Assembly (NCBI GenBank): GCA_000310025.1
Contig: FN649750.1
Coordinates: forward strand, 3,940,163 to 4,004,162
DNA length: 64,000 nucleotides
Source of the DNA: Ectocarpus siliculosus
Taxonomy: Eukaryota > Sar > Phaeophyceae > Ectocarpales > Ectocarpaceae
Reading direction: 5' to 3'
The notes below the pieces were generated by a model. The model was not told where the DNA came from, made no database searches, and saw only the letters and a list, made by a program, of their open reading frames with translations. Below are positions 34,072-45,148 of the stretch, one piece after another. The first letter of the stretch is position 1. The number at the start of each line of letters is the position of its first letter. The translations under genes and the position numbers were made by a program.

Positions 34072-34674
34072 AGGGTGCATGAGGCACACTGTCTTACGAG
34101 GGCGGACGTAGCGTTGTTTGCCGGCGAGACGCAACTAGACTTTAGTCACTATCGTAGAGCAGACCGTGTCGAGATGAGGTTTAGAGGGCACAAGGCCGAT
34201 CAAGAGCAGAAAGGCAACATACGGGTTCGTACGCGAGACGAAGTCACCGGACCGCAGTCAGGTGTGAGAGCACGCGGCGACGCGGTGGCTCTTGTGGTGG
34301 AGCTGTTATCGTGTCATGCGACGTTGCCTGACTCCGCACCGTTGGCTTCGTACCGTAGTGGAAGAGCAGTGAGAGTAGTGAGGTATAGCGCTGCCCTCCG
34401 TGCAGTCAGAGAAGTGGTAGCGAAGTCGGGGTGTAACCCCCAGGAGTACACGTTGCACTCGTTGCGAATTGGAGGCGCGACGGCTCTTGCATCGGGCGGA
34501 GACATCGCAGAACGAGTGATTCAGAGAGAAGGGAAGTGGAGGTCGGATGCATACAAGCCGTACGCGCGAAACAATGTAGAGGATTCGCGGCGAGTGTCAC
34601 GGAAACTTACAGACGGCAGCAGGATAGTATCGAGACAGCCGGGGGAGGGGACCGTGTGGGGAACGCATAGTTGA
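34072..34674 (+). pseudogene. Tyrosine recombinase, copy 2 (C-terminal 200 residues)
   Basis: Begins abruptly at AGGGTGCATGAGG, corresponding to residue 90 of copy 1, joined to copia-derived sequence. The frame is open to the stop at 34674 and keeps GHKAD, HSLRIGGAT, GKWRSDAY and KPYAR, but lacks the box I Arg, so it cannot be a complete enzyme. It differs from copy 1 by a small number of substitutions. Confidence 0.88.
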
Positions 34675-34952
34675 CTTATTCGGTAATCGTCCAGAAACTG
34701 ACCTCGATGTGGGTGTTGTAGAATGGTGTGTACAATTTGAGGATTGGTCAGATTTGGGACTCCTGCGGTTGCAGTCGTAGTCCCCCGGCTAGTATTCGTG
34801 GGGAGAGAGATGGATTTGTAAGAGTTGACCCCGGCCTTCGCAGCTAACGCGGCCGGAGAGACGATGAGCGTTTCGTGCGTCTCTTTTCCCAACACGTAGC
34901 CTAGAAACCGAAGAAATAATGAATGAAGCAATTCGAAAGAAGACAAAATAAA
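34675..34952 (+). repeat. B1 split direct repeat of YR element copy 2
   Basis: Homologous to 24419-24693. Ends GACAAAATAAA immediately before AGGAAGGTTTG. Confidence 0.8.
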
Positions 34953-35217
34953 AGGAAGGTTTGTTCGAAGAGCAGATAGAATAAACTGGCGTTTATTTTG
35001 TAACAGTCTAATTAGAATGCGGCTTCATTTTCTATCGGAAACCCAGGTTCACGGTGTTTGGATATATTATTGTAGTCTATAGCTGGGGGTGTCATTCCGT
35101 GATCGAGTCAACGCAGGGGCTGTAGCATAGTCGGGTGACGTGTGAGAGCTACAGAGCGCGTGACGCAACGGAAGGACAGCAGCGGCAGCCTAACGCAGTA
35201 GCGGCGACAGTTTAGAA
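34953..35217 (+). repeat. A2 split direct repeat of YR element copy 2
   Basis: Starts AGGAAGGTTTG and extends through the GCAACGGAAGGACAGCAG and AACGCAGTAGCGGC segments, matching the A1 leader of copy 3 (44604 onward) as far as CAGTTTAGAAAA. Confidence 0.8.
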
Positions 35218-35270
35218 AATCCCGCCCTCCCATCCCTTTTCTTTCAAAGGTGGGGGCATAAGTTCGGGAA

Positions 35271-35526
35271 TATTCAGTATCTCGTCGGGTGTTGTAGAAT
35301 GGTGTGTACCATTCGAGGGCTTGGTCAGTTTTGGGACTCCTGCGGTTGCAGTCGTAGTCCCCCGGCTAGTATTTGTGGGGAGAGGGACGGATTGTAAGAG
35401 TTGACGCCGGCCTTCCCAGCTAACGCGGCCGGAGTGACGATGAGCGTTTCGTGCGTCTCTCTCTCCCCAACACGTAGCCTAGAAACCGAAGAAATAATGA
35501 AGCAATTCGAAAGAAAACGTAATAAA
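35271..35526 (+). repeat. B2 split direct repeat and right end of YR element copy 2
   Basis: A second copy of the B sequence (GGGTGTTGTAGAATGG to AATAAA) follows A2, separated by about 50 bp of new sequence. This gives the order YR-B1-A2-B2 in one locus. The end at AATAAA (35526) matches the ends of B1 in copies 1 and 3 and marks the element's right terminus. Confidence 0.78.
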
Positions 35527-38500
35527 GGTGCTATTTTTTCTCTTGCCGCTGGACTGTCAGCTGAGAGCGCAATCACAGTTGTGCAGGTTTGCCGAGGCAG
35601 ACATGGCCTCATTCGTTTTCAGCACTATGGCTCAAAGGCACCCACATCGAACGGTATCCCAGTGCCCAGGTGTCCAGGACTCTGCTCTCCAACGTGCAAG
35701 TCATGGTTGCATATGCTCGAGGGCTACCACCGAACCTAGGAGTGGCAGAAGGTGTGGAGTTAGGGGACGTCGATACATAGGGCATTGTTCACTTGTTGAT
35801 TGGGTCCTCCATGGCGCTCGCGCTCCGCCACCACAAAGAGGTTGTGCAGACAGGTTTTTATCGGCCGTTTTGTCTCTTGGTGGGTTTCCACGTTATTTTG
35901 AGCAGGTGAGCAAATGCGCTGGGCTGAGAAGTAAGCAGGCACACGATGATATAGGTCCGGCCTTGCCGGCGGAGACTACTATTGGCGGCCCCAAGGACCA
36001 TGGGGCGGGGGCGGAACGTAGATACTTTCGAGTGTTGAAGCTCGAGAACATGTAGCGTCGTACACCATTTGTTGTCGGCTGTTAAAACTCGAGGTCTCGA
36101 CTTGGTGTGTGTTCCGTCCGCAAAGTGTGTTGTTTTCCGGAGTTGAAATTGTATTTTCTGCAGCTGTAACCTTCAGTCTCTCCGACTTCAATTCATTTTT
36201 GTCACCCTCTTATCCCCATTCCTCCACAATGGCCGATCTCGACCTATGGCTCGCGGCTGGTGGTGTCTTGATTATGTTTTGGTTGTTGATGTTGTCTTCA
36301 CATTAAACTCGTGTCAGTTGCTATTCCCACAATTTTGCAAAGACGCGGTCCGTGGTCACAAGTCACAAGTCTCGGTAGGGCATCCTAAATCATGGCCAGT
36401 CGCCAAATGTGATCGACTTCCGCGTGCAGTAGCCTACGCTGTCGAGTGAGTTAAGTAAGTTGAGTGAGCTAAGTGCAGTAAGCGAGTACTGAGCGTTACT
36501 TGGTTTAGTGAAAGGGATTGAGTAAGCTGGCTTGGGTGAGTGAGCGAGTTATGCATAGTGAAATAAAGTGTAGTGAATCGAGTGAGTTCAACGAACTCTA
36601 TGAAATGAGTGCATAAGCAAAAATGTTCGGGTCGAATGAACTTTGTGAGATGAGTGCGTGCAGGCGTGACGGATTGGGCATGTTTTTGAATTCCGGCTGT
36701 ATTCCGGGGTCGACAGCCCGATGACCGTCTAATGAAATGATGTCAGTCATGAATAACGGAATGCCAAACACCAACACGGGTGTTTAGCCTTCGGACTCCT
36801 CCAACCTGCCTTTGGCTACATTTTGATGGGGACCCACGGTCCAAGTGTTCCCCCCACTTCTGTGTTACGCGGTGGCGAGCTTGTGCCTTTGCATGCGTCA
36901 ACTCGATGGTTGGCCGGGTTCAGGGTGGAGTATCATTTTCTGTGTTTGCCGAACAATCACTTCCATGTTCTTTGAAAGGTTTCCTGAGAAGGGTCAGCTT
37001 CGTTTTCCCTCACAGATTACCGTGCACCTCCCTCCCTTTCCCGCCCCGCCCAAGCTGCCAACCACGGTTTTCAACCGATTTCATCTCAAAGATTCGCCCC
37101 TCGATCTGATTCGGGCGTGCCTACTCCAATTGAACCGGAAACCTTCGATCCGGGTTCGATCCGAATTGAAACGCGCGCAAGTGCCGCGAGTGACCGAAAC
37201 GTTTTATACCCAAACCCTATATAACTGAGACGAGATGCATAATCGATACAATGAAAACCGCAAGCACCTCTGGTCTAGCTTTTACCCCTCCCCCAATAAC
37301 GAGTGAAAATATTCACTAATATGGCATCCTGAAAAACGTCACCCGCCCCGCAGCCCTACATTCTCGGGACAAGGCTGAAGCAAGAAGACATGGGTGGCGC
37401 GGGTAACGGGGTTGCCTACAATCCAATCTCATTCGACATCTCGCAGCCCGGATCCTGTCGGGGGGGCTTATCATTTCCCGCAACAAGGCGTTCCTTACCA
37501 CTGCGTGTGTTGCAACGAGATGATACTTTGCTGTGAAGAAACCGCAGCAGATGATACTCTACGGTCCGTCCAGGAGGACTTATCTCCGACTTCGCGAGCA
37601 GCTGTCCTAGTTTTCGTCAAAGGCGTTCCTCCAGTTAGCCAGCGCAGCTTTAATTGTCTGCTGCTTTTCGCTCGGTCTTTCGCTCTTGGTCTTTACGTTC
37701 TGGAGTGCTGCCGCTGGTTCGAAGGCAGAAACTCAACATGACGCGCAGGAGAAGAATATCCGAGCGTACGCTGCCGACAAAGAACGCTGGCTTGGCAGGA
37801 GCCCGCGTCTCCCGCCTCGATCACACCGGAGGCCTTCAACACTGTGTGATACTCAGTGACGCTACATCCGCTGCCCCCGCTGCCCCCGATCCCGCCTCCG
37901 TCCCACCCACCGCCCTGACATCCACGCGTCTGTGTCGGAGCTTCCGTCGCCGCCGCGTGACAGGCGTCTCGAACAGGCAGAGGGACAACTCCTCTTTTTC
38001 GTACACTGCGAAACAAGCGAAAATGGTTGGTGGTGGTAGTGATGGCGGCGGCAACGGCCGGAGCAAGGTTCAGCTGGGTGCAGGATAACACCTATGATTT
38101 GGTTCGTTGATATTCGTGTTTTGTTTTCTTCTCCACCAAGGGTAGCAGCGGCAACGGCATACAACGCCCATGCAACTGCTGTGCACGAAAGCGTGTACAT
38201 TGTAGTTACAACCTCGTAAAAGGCGCTTGTGCACACACACAGCACGATTCCAAACACCATTTTTACTCGGCCCACGTTCACTACTACCGAAAGTGCGGTG
38301 TGCACCTGCAATGCCAGCGGAACAAACAGGCAGCAGCGGCTGAACAAAACAGCCGATACTCGGGCAGGCTGCTTGCCGATGACTTGGTCAACTTTACACA
38401 TAGAACGGATGGTATGATGGTATACACAGCACAGCTACGAAATAGTACACAGCCGGCAGTAAGCAGCAACACAGCAGCAACACAGTTGGGCAGAGGAGAC

Positions 38501-38867
38501 ACGACGGCCCTCACAGCAGTACGAATACTCACGAGGGATAGCTGTAGGTCAGTGTCATGTCTTCATGCTTTGCGGCCTAATAGCGCCTGCTGGAGAGCAG
38601 GGCAGGCCTTGGGGTGATATCCCTACCCCGCGCTGTGCCTCGTCAGGTCAGGTGGTTGCAGCCTCCATGACGCTGACGGTGCTTCTGGAGAAGCTTCTCC
38701 TCGGGAATCTAGTGGCTGAGCGTGCCAGGAGAGGCTGTGCCTCGGGTATCTACTGCTGTCCGTGCGCTTGTGATGCCCTCCGCTAGCCGTGTTGTACGTG
38801 GGTGGAGATCACGAGATTTCGATTCTTCACATGCGACGAATATTCTCCTGGACGTGTGCCCGAACTT
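35527..38867. other. Intergenic region with unsupported ORFs
   Basis: No recognised gene. 36432-36660 is low-complexity GTGAGT/AAGT-rich sequence. The longest plus frame (35528-36055) has no family features. Confidence 0.45.
37862..38401 (-). CDS. Possible membrane-protein exon, unrecognised
   Basis: A 179-codon minus-strand frame. Residues about 15-85 contain two to three hydrophobic stretches (SRCCLFVPLALQVHTAL; MVFGIVLCVCTSAFY; TAVAWALYAVAAATL). A GTGGAG donor-like site follows the last, and the remaining residues are low-complexity and may be intron. A further hydrophobic minus-strand segment lies at 38500-38420. No family is recognised. Confidence 0.22.
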   Translation of the reverse strand: MCKVDQVIGKQPARVSAVLFSRCCLFVPLALQVHTALSVVVNVGRVKMVFGIVLCVCTSAFYEVVTTMYTLSCTAVAWALYAVAAATLGGEENKTRISTNQIIGVILHPAEPCSGRCRRHHYHHQPFSLVSQCTKKRSCPSACSRRLSRGGDGSSDTDAWMSGRWVGRRRDRGQRGQRM

Positions 38868-39230
38868 CATCTGAAGAATTGGAACGTCTCAAATTTGGTG
38901 GTATCCAGGTGATTCTCTGTCTCATCTCCTCGAGTGCTCCCACACGCAAACCACACACCGTGCCGGCACACCATTCGCTCCTCTTGGTAGTCTCATCGAC
39001 TGCTGCACACTGCCAGCACATTGAGGCCGATGCAGGGTGTTTCGCAAGGAAGATCTCTGTGGTACTCGGGCTGCTACTAGCCGGAGTGCAGCACCAGTGG
39101 AAGAATCACCGTCGAGAAGCCAACCGTTCGTCCAAGCTGACAGGGACGACCTCCCGCTTGAACGATGTCGTGTGACCACCCCCTGGTGAGCTACAACGCA
39201 GAATAGTGTGTGCATGCCTTGGTTTCCTAC
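38868..39230 (+). pseudogene. Degenerate paralogue of the secreted-protein gene (5' part)
   Basis: From CATCTGAAGAATTGGAACG this aligns with 19068 onward: the upstream region, the hydrophobic leader (LGLLLAG) and the TGACAGGGACGACCTCC / GACCACCCCCTGGTGAGC end of exon 1 with its donor. Start Met and Cys positions are disrupted. Exons 2 and 3 are not found downstream. Confidence 0.6.
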
Positions 39231-40081
39231 CCCTCCTGTACCCAATATGTTCTCTCTTTCTCCTACACTCATTCCAATAATTTACATATTTGACATTTTT
39301 ACTGTAAATTTGGGACGTTTTTCAAGATGCGCTACAAGTGCTGTAACACCCCGAAAATCCAGGCGACAGAAAATGTCACACCCCCGGCCCCAATCACCAC
39401 CGCAAAAAGTGCCAACATGGAGGTGAGCGTCGTATTTGACACAAAACATCACCCCCCCCCCCCCCCGGCCCATGTAACAACGATCGATGGCGACGTAGTC
39501 CACAGCAGAGTGGGAGTGTCGGAATGGTGTTGTGAGGGTTTCCCAAAAGATATCGGTGATCTATTGATACTACTATTATAGACTATATCCTATTCCGTCA
39601 TGGAATGACAAACTTTCAGAATTTTCACGATCCACGGGATCTATTGATACTATACTATATCCTCTTCCGTCATGGACAAACTTTTAGAATGTTCGCGATC
39701 CACGGGCGTAATATCTTGCTCACCTCCGTTTGTCTACTGTCTAGTGGTCACAGCAGCCTATTGTATATTGTAACAGCACATAAGAGGCGACGACAAATAA
39801 ATGATGTAGTCCACACACAACCCTCATCATGAATGATGAATCGAGGAATAGATCTCCGGTGCTAATCCAACGTTAGACGCTCGAGAGACCCTCTCGGCAC
39901 TCGACAGCAGCTCCGTAGAGATTCGACGCTCTCTGTCATGGGGTACTGTACCATATGACGCACCATGAGAATATCCTTATGGCGCCCCAGACCCAACGAG
40001 GTACCATGGGAAATGTCATCACGTGACCCAAGGTGCGACCAATAAACAAAAAATGCCGACGCCTAACCCCAAAACGTTATC
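39231..40081. other. Unassigned sequence
   Basis: Contains a near-direct repeat CGGGATCTATTGATACTA / GTGATCTATTGATACTA (about 39556 and 39633) and a poly-C tract at 39451-39465. No gene is supported. Confidence 0.4.
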
Positions 40082-40706
40082 TTGAGCCTCTCCGGGGGGA
40101 GGGCGAAGCCCCCCCCTGTGTCTTGTGCCGAGAGAGAAGAACAAAATCCAACCGAAGAAACCAAGAAAAAGGAGGTACTACATTTGTACGGAATGTTGAA
40201 GGAAGGACTAGGGTTCAAGGAGTACCTACGTGAACCAATGGATGCCGTGACAGAGCTTAAGGTCAAATTTAGAACCGGAGACATTGGCTTTCGAGAATGT
40301 AAACGAAAATTTAAGAAGAAGGTAGGCGATGGAGGCGAAGCGTTCAAATAAATGTGATTGCGGCTTAATATTTGGTGAACAAGAGGGAGAGGGAAGTGGA
40401 CATGACTGAGCTGCAATAGAAGAAGGGAGATACAGGAAATGATTGAGGCATGGAATAGTCAGGAGAAGACGGTATTAATAGCTGTACTTGGGCATAGGAA
40501 GTGGGTTGAAATGGCGGGAAGTGATATCGATAGGATAGATGGACAAGGGACGACATTTTTTTCTCACTTTTGGCTAAATCTAGGAAGAAACGATTGGCCA
40601 TGGGTGATCGGTCCTTTGGGAACACAGTGCTCCGTTCTCTCGAGGACGCGTGGTCAATGGTCCATCCTTTAAGACATGCAGAGTATAAGAGTGCGCCCCC
40701 CCCCCC
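40082..40706 (+). pseudogene. 3' end of a non-LTR retrotransposon (LINE), degenerate
   Basis: The frame reads LKVKFRTGDIGFRECKRKF, then shifts. It corresponds to the C-terminal tail of a LINE ORF2, where an FRTGDxGLRER block precedes a C-x-C-x8-H-x4-C zinc motif (intact in the copy at 42.4 kb). After more frame breaks the 3' UTR includes CGAGGACGCGTGGTCAATGG and ends in a C run (about 40696-40706). 5'-truncated, as is common for LINEs. Confidence 0.65.
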
Positions 40707-41413
40707 ACAACACCATACAATTTTCATTTTTAATCGAGTCCATACAAAAACATCCTATTTAAAGGGGGCGCATTTCATGCACGAGAGTAGTACAATCCAC
40801 GTAGCCCCTGGGCCCTTGGGTGAGCTTGCCTGTAGGAAGGAGGAGGGAGGATGAAGGCGCTCGAAGCGAGCGCTCGAAGAAGCGGCTGTTTGGCCTTGTT
40901 GGATAATAAGTACAACGCACGGCAAAAGCAATTGTGTACGGGTAGGTTCATCGCCAACCCCTGTCCGGAATTTTGCCGGCTCGAGTGAGCCTGGATTGAT
41001 GATGTTCCACACATGGTTTTTATGTGTCATTTGGTCCTGGTGTGTCGTTTGATGGTGTTATTTCGCCATATTCGCCCAAGGTCAACTGGTGGTGGTGGAT
41101 GTGTCGCAAAAGGTTTGAGAAGTTCTGAGCTTTGCAGGTTGGGACGTTGTCCCAAGCACTACTGTATACTTCGAGGCTTCCAAACCAACTACTAGTGTAC
41201 CCAGTTCATCACAGCCATTGCAGGAAGTATTAGTCTACTTCTTCCGGTACCGGATGTACAACATATTTTCTCAAACTTATCGAACTTCTCTTCTAACAGG
41301 GTCCATTGCGCACGTGCCGTAACCACCAGCACACGCAAGCACGCACAATTGAGGGGGAGGAAAGCAAGAAAGCCTGCACAAAATGTACCGCGAAAAAATA
41401 AAGTTTTTTCGCG
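40707..41413. other. Unassigned sequence
   Basis: No gene or repeat I can assign. Confidence 0.4.
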
Positions 41414-42030
41414 ACCCGGGGGGGGCGGGTGTACTGATAGTCGTGCATGTCGTAGTCGTTAGACCATTGACCTCGCATCCCTACAAAGCCCAGACAGACC
41501 CCGCCGAGGTTCTCACCGGACCAGAATCTCACATCACGAAGCGCGAAGGACCGTGAGGTATTCGGCGAGTCGCATGAAGGGTGAGCTGCAACCTGCTAAC
41601 GGTGTTCGGCATCTTGTGCATACTTCCTTGCGTACGGATGACAGCTGCGTATGACTTAATTTATTTTCTGGTGCGTTCACTTCTAGAGACAGTTATAAGC
41701 ACTGTGTAACTGTCTCGAAGATGCTTGACCAATTTAACACATCGTGCAAATATCCCGTTTGCGCGGAGTGAGGGTTCTCGACCCCCCACAACACAATCTA
41801 CTCGACCACCATTGATGGTTACCGCCCAAGAAAAAAACAAACGCTAAAGGAAAAGCGGTAACCTTGTTGCCGAGCTGACGAAGTGATCGGCTTGTTATAC
41901 AACATCGCTGCCAAACGACGAAACCCCAGCCCCGATGGCATACACCGGGGGGGGCGGCATGTTTTACAACGTCGTTGCCAAGCGACGAACACCCAACCCC
42001 AATGGCAAACATCGGGTGGTGGGGGTTCGG
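41414..42030 (-). repeat. Poly-C-ended dispersed repeat family R2, minus copy
   Basis: Reverse complement of the units at 60243-61394. It contains two copies of the TTTTACAACGTCGTTGCCAAGCGACG head block (about 41890-42005) and the tail ATTGACCTCGCATCCCTACAAAG next to a G run (41420). The G run is the complement of the poly-C 3' end. Confidence 0.8.
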
Positions 42031-42560
42031 AGGAGGGGGGCGTACTATTATCGTTCGCGTGCCTCAGCGGTTAGGCCATTGACCACGCGTTCTCGAGAGG
42101 AAGGAGCGTTGTTCCCATAGGACCGATCACCGATGGCCAATCGTTCCTTCCATTTTGCCAAGGTGGCTCAAAAATGTCTTCCCTAGTCTATCTATCCTAA
42201 CGATATCACTTGTACCGATATAACTTCCCGCCTTTTCAAAGCACTTCCGATGCCCCAGTACAGCTACCGTCTTCTCTCTATTCCATGCCTTAAACATCTC
42301 CTCCCTTTACCTCCCTTCAATTTCTCCCTGCTCAGTCATGTACACCTCCCTCTCCTAGTCGTACAACTGACATTCCGCGATTACATGAACCCTGTCTTCG
42401 CACTCGGAGCCGCAATCGCATCTGAGTTTGTCTTCTTCGTCTATCGTATTATGTCTTCGTCGACGTTCGCGAAGGCCTATGTCTCCGGTCCTGAATTTGA
42501 CCTCAAGCTTTGTATGTTTTGGAGCTGTAGATTATGGCTGGGAACTAGGAAGGAATGAAG
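42031..42560 (-). pseudogene. 3' end of a non-LTR retrotransposon (LINE), minus copy
   Basis: On the minus strand 42525-42330 reads FRTGDIGLRERRRRH and then CDCGSECEDRVHVIAEC, the Cys-Cys-His-Cys knuckle of LINE ORF2 C-termini. Two stop codons and continued LGHRK / DIVRIDRLGKTF segments follow. It shares these and its 3' tail with the copy at 40.1-40.7 kb. The tail ends in CCCCCC on the minus strand next to repeat R2. Confidence 0.75.
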
Positions 42561-43542
42561 GTTTGAGGCGCACGTCGTCGTGCAACTAGCTGCTGCACGC
42601 ACACGGACGGGTCATTTGTGATAATTGATTCAACAAGTAACTTCCGTGAGCAAGCGGTGACATGTTCATACGCAAATTACCACGGGCACTTCCACTTTCG
42701 GCGCCTTTTACCTCCCTGGCAAGACACCGAAAAAATGCCGGTACCACTCCCCCCCCGCGGAGGTGTCTGCCTTTAGTAAAATAATATTTTTTTCGCGTGC
42801 CCCTGTTTCAGCGACTCGGCATATTGGTATTCGTTGACAAACGTCCGAGAGACGCCAGTGTTAGGTCGTATGATCAGCTGCGACGAAGATAATATGCATC
42901 GTTTGATTCTTGGATAGTAGACAGTTTCGGAACCAAAAAAAAGCTGCAGTAGAGAAATATATTTTGAGTTAAGCCATCGTTCTGAGGATCGTTCCTGACA
43001 GTCTCGCCAGAACCCAAGATAAGGGGAAAATAATCAGATTTAACAGCGGAGGGAGGCTCGTTTGGTGGAAAATTTTGCCAACTTTTCGATTTAGCAGCTA
43101 TCTTTGAAATAACACACCAGGCACCACACACAACACATCATCAGGCACCACCCACACGCACGCACACACACAGCCTGCAAGAGCGTGTCCAGCGGCCGCC
43201 CAAAAAAAAAACAGCGCCCAGCACAAAGGCCCTGGAGTTGCCGCGCCACCAACACAGAAAGGGGGAGGCTGCACGGTCAGAAAACCAAGTTGGGGTTGGT
43301 TGTTGCGCGGCTTTAGGTCAGCAACACGCGCCCGTCAACACACAGGTTGAAGCAAGGGGGAGAAAGAGCGCCGGAACGAACCGCGGCAACCATCGACGTA
43401 GAGGAGGTGGCAGCACCACCAGAAAAGGGCAGAGAGGAGGAAGAGCACGCAGTTGCCTTCTGGTGACGCGCCGCAAGAGTATTCTCTGCTTCTACTTGAG
43501 AGAGCGTGTTTGACTTCGGTGTGCCCCCGCCCCCAAAAACAC
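42561..43542. other. Unassigned sequence
   Basis: Contains A-rich and CACACA-rich low-complexity stretches (about 43098-43175). No gene is supported. Confidence 0.4.
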
Positions 43543-44052
43543 AGGAAGGTTTGTTCGTCGAAGCACATAGAATAAACTGGTGTTTATTTTGTAACAGCCG
43601 AATTAGAATTTGGCTTTATTTCTACCGGAAACCCAGGGTCACGGTGTTTGGAATTATTAGTCTATAGTTGGGGGTGTCATTCCGTGATCGAGTCCACGCA
43701 GGGGCTGTAGCAAAGTCGGGTAACGTGTGAGGGCTACAGAGCGCGTGAAGCAACGGAAGGACGGCAGCAGCCGCCTAACGCAGCAGCGGCGGCAGTTTAG
43801 AAAGGGACGGGACGGGACACGGCGCAAGCATTGGGGAAGCGACCAGCGCGCCCTCGGGACCCTCCATATAAAGGTGTGTACTCGTGCCCAACATCCATCG
43901 CGTCGGCCGTGTTCCTATCCGCGTCCCGCTGCTCTTGTGACCTCACCGCTGCGTGCATTAGCACGAGGGGGGAGGGTGCAGTAAGATAAGCGGCGGCACG
44001 CCACCGCAGTCTCGCTCGCCACGCCGCTCAGATAGGTACCTTCCCAAACATG
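43543..44052 (+). repeat. Solo A1 leader of the YR element
   Basis: Near-copy of 44604-45109. Begins AGGAAGGTTTG, contains TATAAA (43867-43872), and ends at CCCAAACATG. No recombinase follows; the next 32 codons after this ATG are open but match nothing else here. It is a second 5' end of the family, lying about 1 kb upstream of copy 3's own A1 in the same orientation. Confidence 0.75.
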
Positions 44053-44603
44053 GGATGCGGTTCATCCCACCCGAGATGTACTCTCGCTGAACAAAAAATC
44101 AACCGAAAAAAAAGAAAGCGCGGGGCCTGTTGTATGGTCGGTCGCTGACTTGTCGCGGTTGCTGTACGTGCCGCGATAGCAGCCATTGTACTGCACAGGG
44201 TGGAGGAACCTTGCGGCATCGGACATAACCAATCGACCCGCGGCAGTAGGGCATGATGCTGTCAAGAGTATGCACATGGTGCAGGTGCCTTGTTTTCTGT
44301 TTCCCCCGGCTTACTCGGTACTACTCGCCGGTACAACCTTGTCTGTGCCGCGCACAGACGGGCAATATAGCTGAAGGCATCGACGATAATATGCTCACGT
44401 AAGCTATCGTCTCCACGGATGGTATTTACAAGTCCCCACTGATGGTATTGACAAGTCCCACGGTATACAAAGCGGCCGCATACGTAATCGGAAAGTGCAT
44501 TCAACAGCATTCACGGGAACGAATAAAGGCAAAAACCACATGCTTGCGAGAGAAAGACTCAAAAGAAAAAGACTGAAAAACAAAGAAGACGAAAAACAAA
44601 AAC
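44053..44603. other. Sequence between two YR-element leaders
   Basis: The first ATG in-frame stretch encodes a Cys/Lys/Arg-rich 32-residue peptide. The last 60 bp are A/G-rich and resemble the end of a B repeat (GAAAAACAAAAAC before AGGAAGG). Nothing else is recognised. Confidence 0.4.
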
Positions 44604-45109
44604 AGGAAGGTTTGTTCGTCGAAGCAGATAGAATAAACTGGTGTTTATTTTGTAACAGTCGAATTAGAATTTGGCTTCATTTTCTACCGGAAACCCAGGG
44701 TCACGGTGTTTGGAATTATTAGTCTATAGTTGGGGGTGTCATTCCGTGATCGAGTCCACGCAGGGGCTGTAGCAAAGTCGGGTAACGTGTGACAGCTACA
44801 GAGCGCGTGAAGCAACGGAAGGACAGCAGCAGCCGCCTAACGCAGTAGCGGCGGCAGTTTAGAAAAGGGCGGGACGGGACACGGCGCAAGCATTGGGGAA
44901 GTGACCAGCACGCGACTCTCCATATAAAGGTGTGTACTCGTGTCCAACATCCATCGTGTCGGCCGTGTTCCTATTCGCGTCCCGCTACTCTTGTGACCTC
45001 ACCGCTGCGTGCATTTAGCACGAGGGGGGAGGGTGCAGTAAGATAAGCGGCGGCAAGCCAACGCAGTCTCGCTCGCCGCGCCGCTCAGATAGGTCCCTTC
45101 CCAAACATG
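44604..45109 (+). repeat. A1 repeat and leader of YR element copy 3
   Basis: Begins AGGAAGGTTTG. Its first 280 bp match the A2 repeats of copies 1 and 2; the rest is leader up to CCCAAACATG, shared only with 43543-44052. Confidence 0.82.
44923..44928 (+). promoter_or_regulatory. TATA box of the YR element leader
   Basis: TATAAA in the context CTCTCCATATAAAGGTGTG, conserved in the solo leader (43867-43872). The stretch just downstream is also conserved, consistent with an internal promoter inside the element's 5' region. Confidence 0.5.
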
Positions 45110-45148
45110 TAAAGAGACATAAAACTACGTGTTGTATGCATAAGGAAA

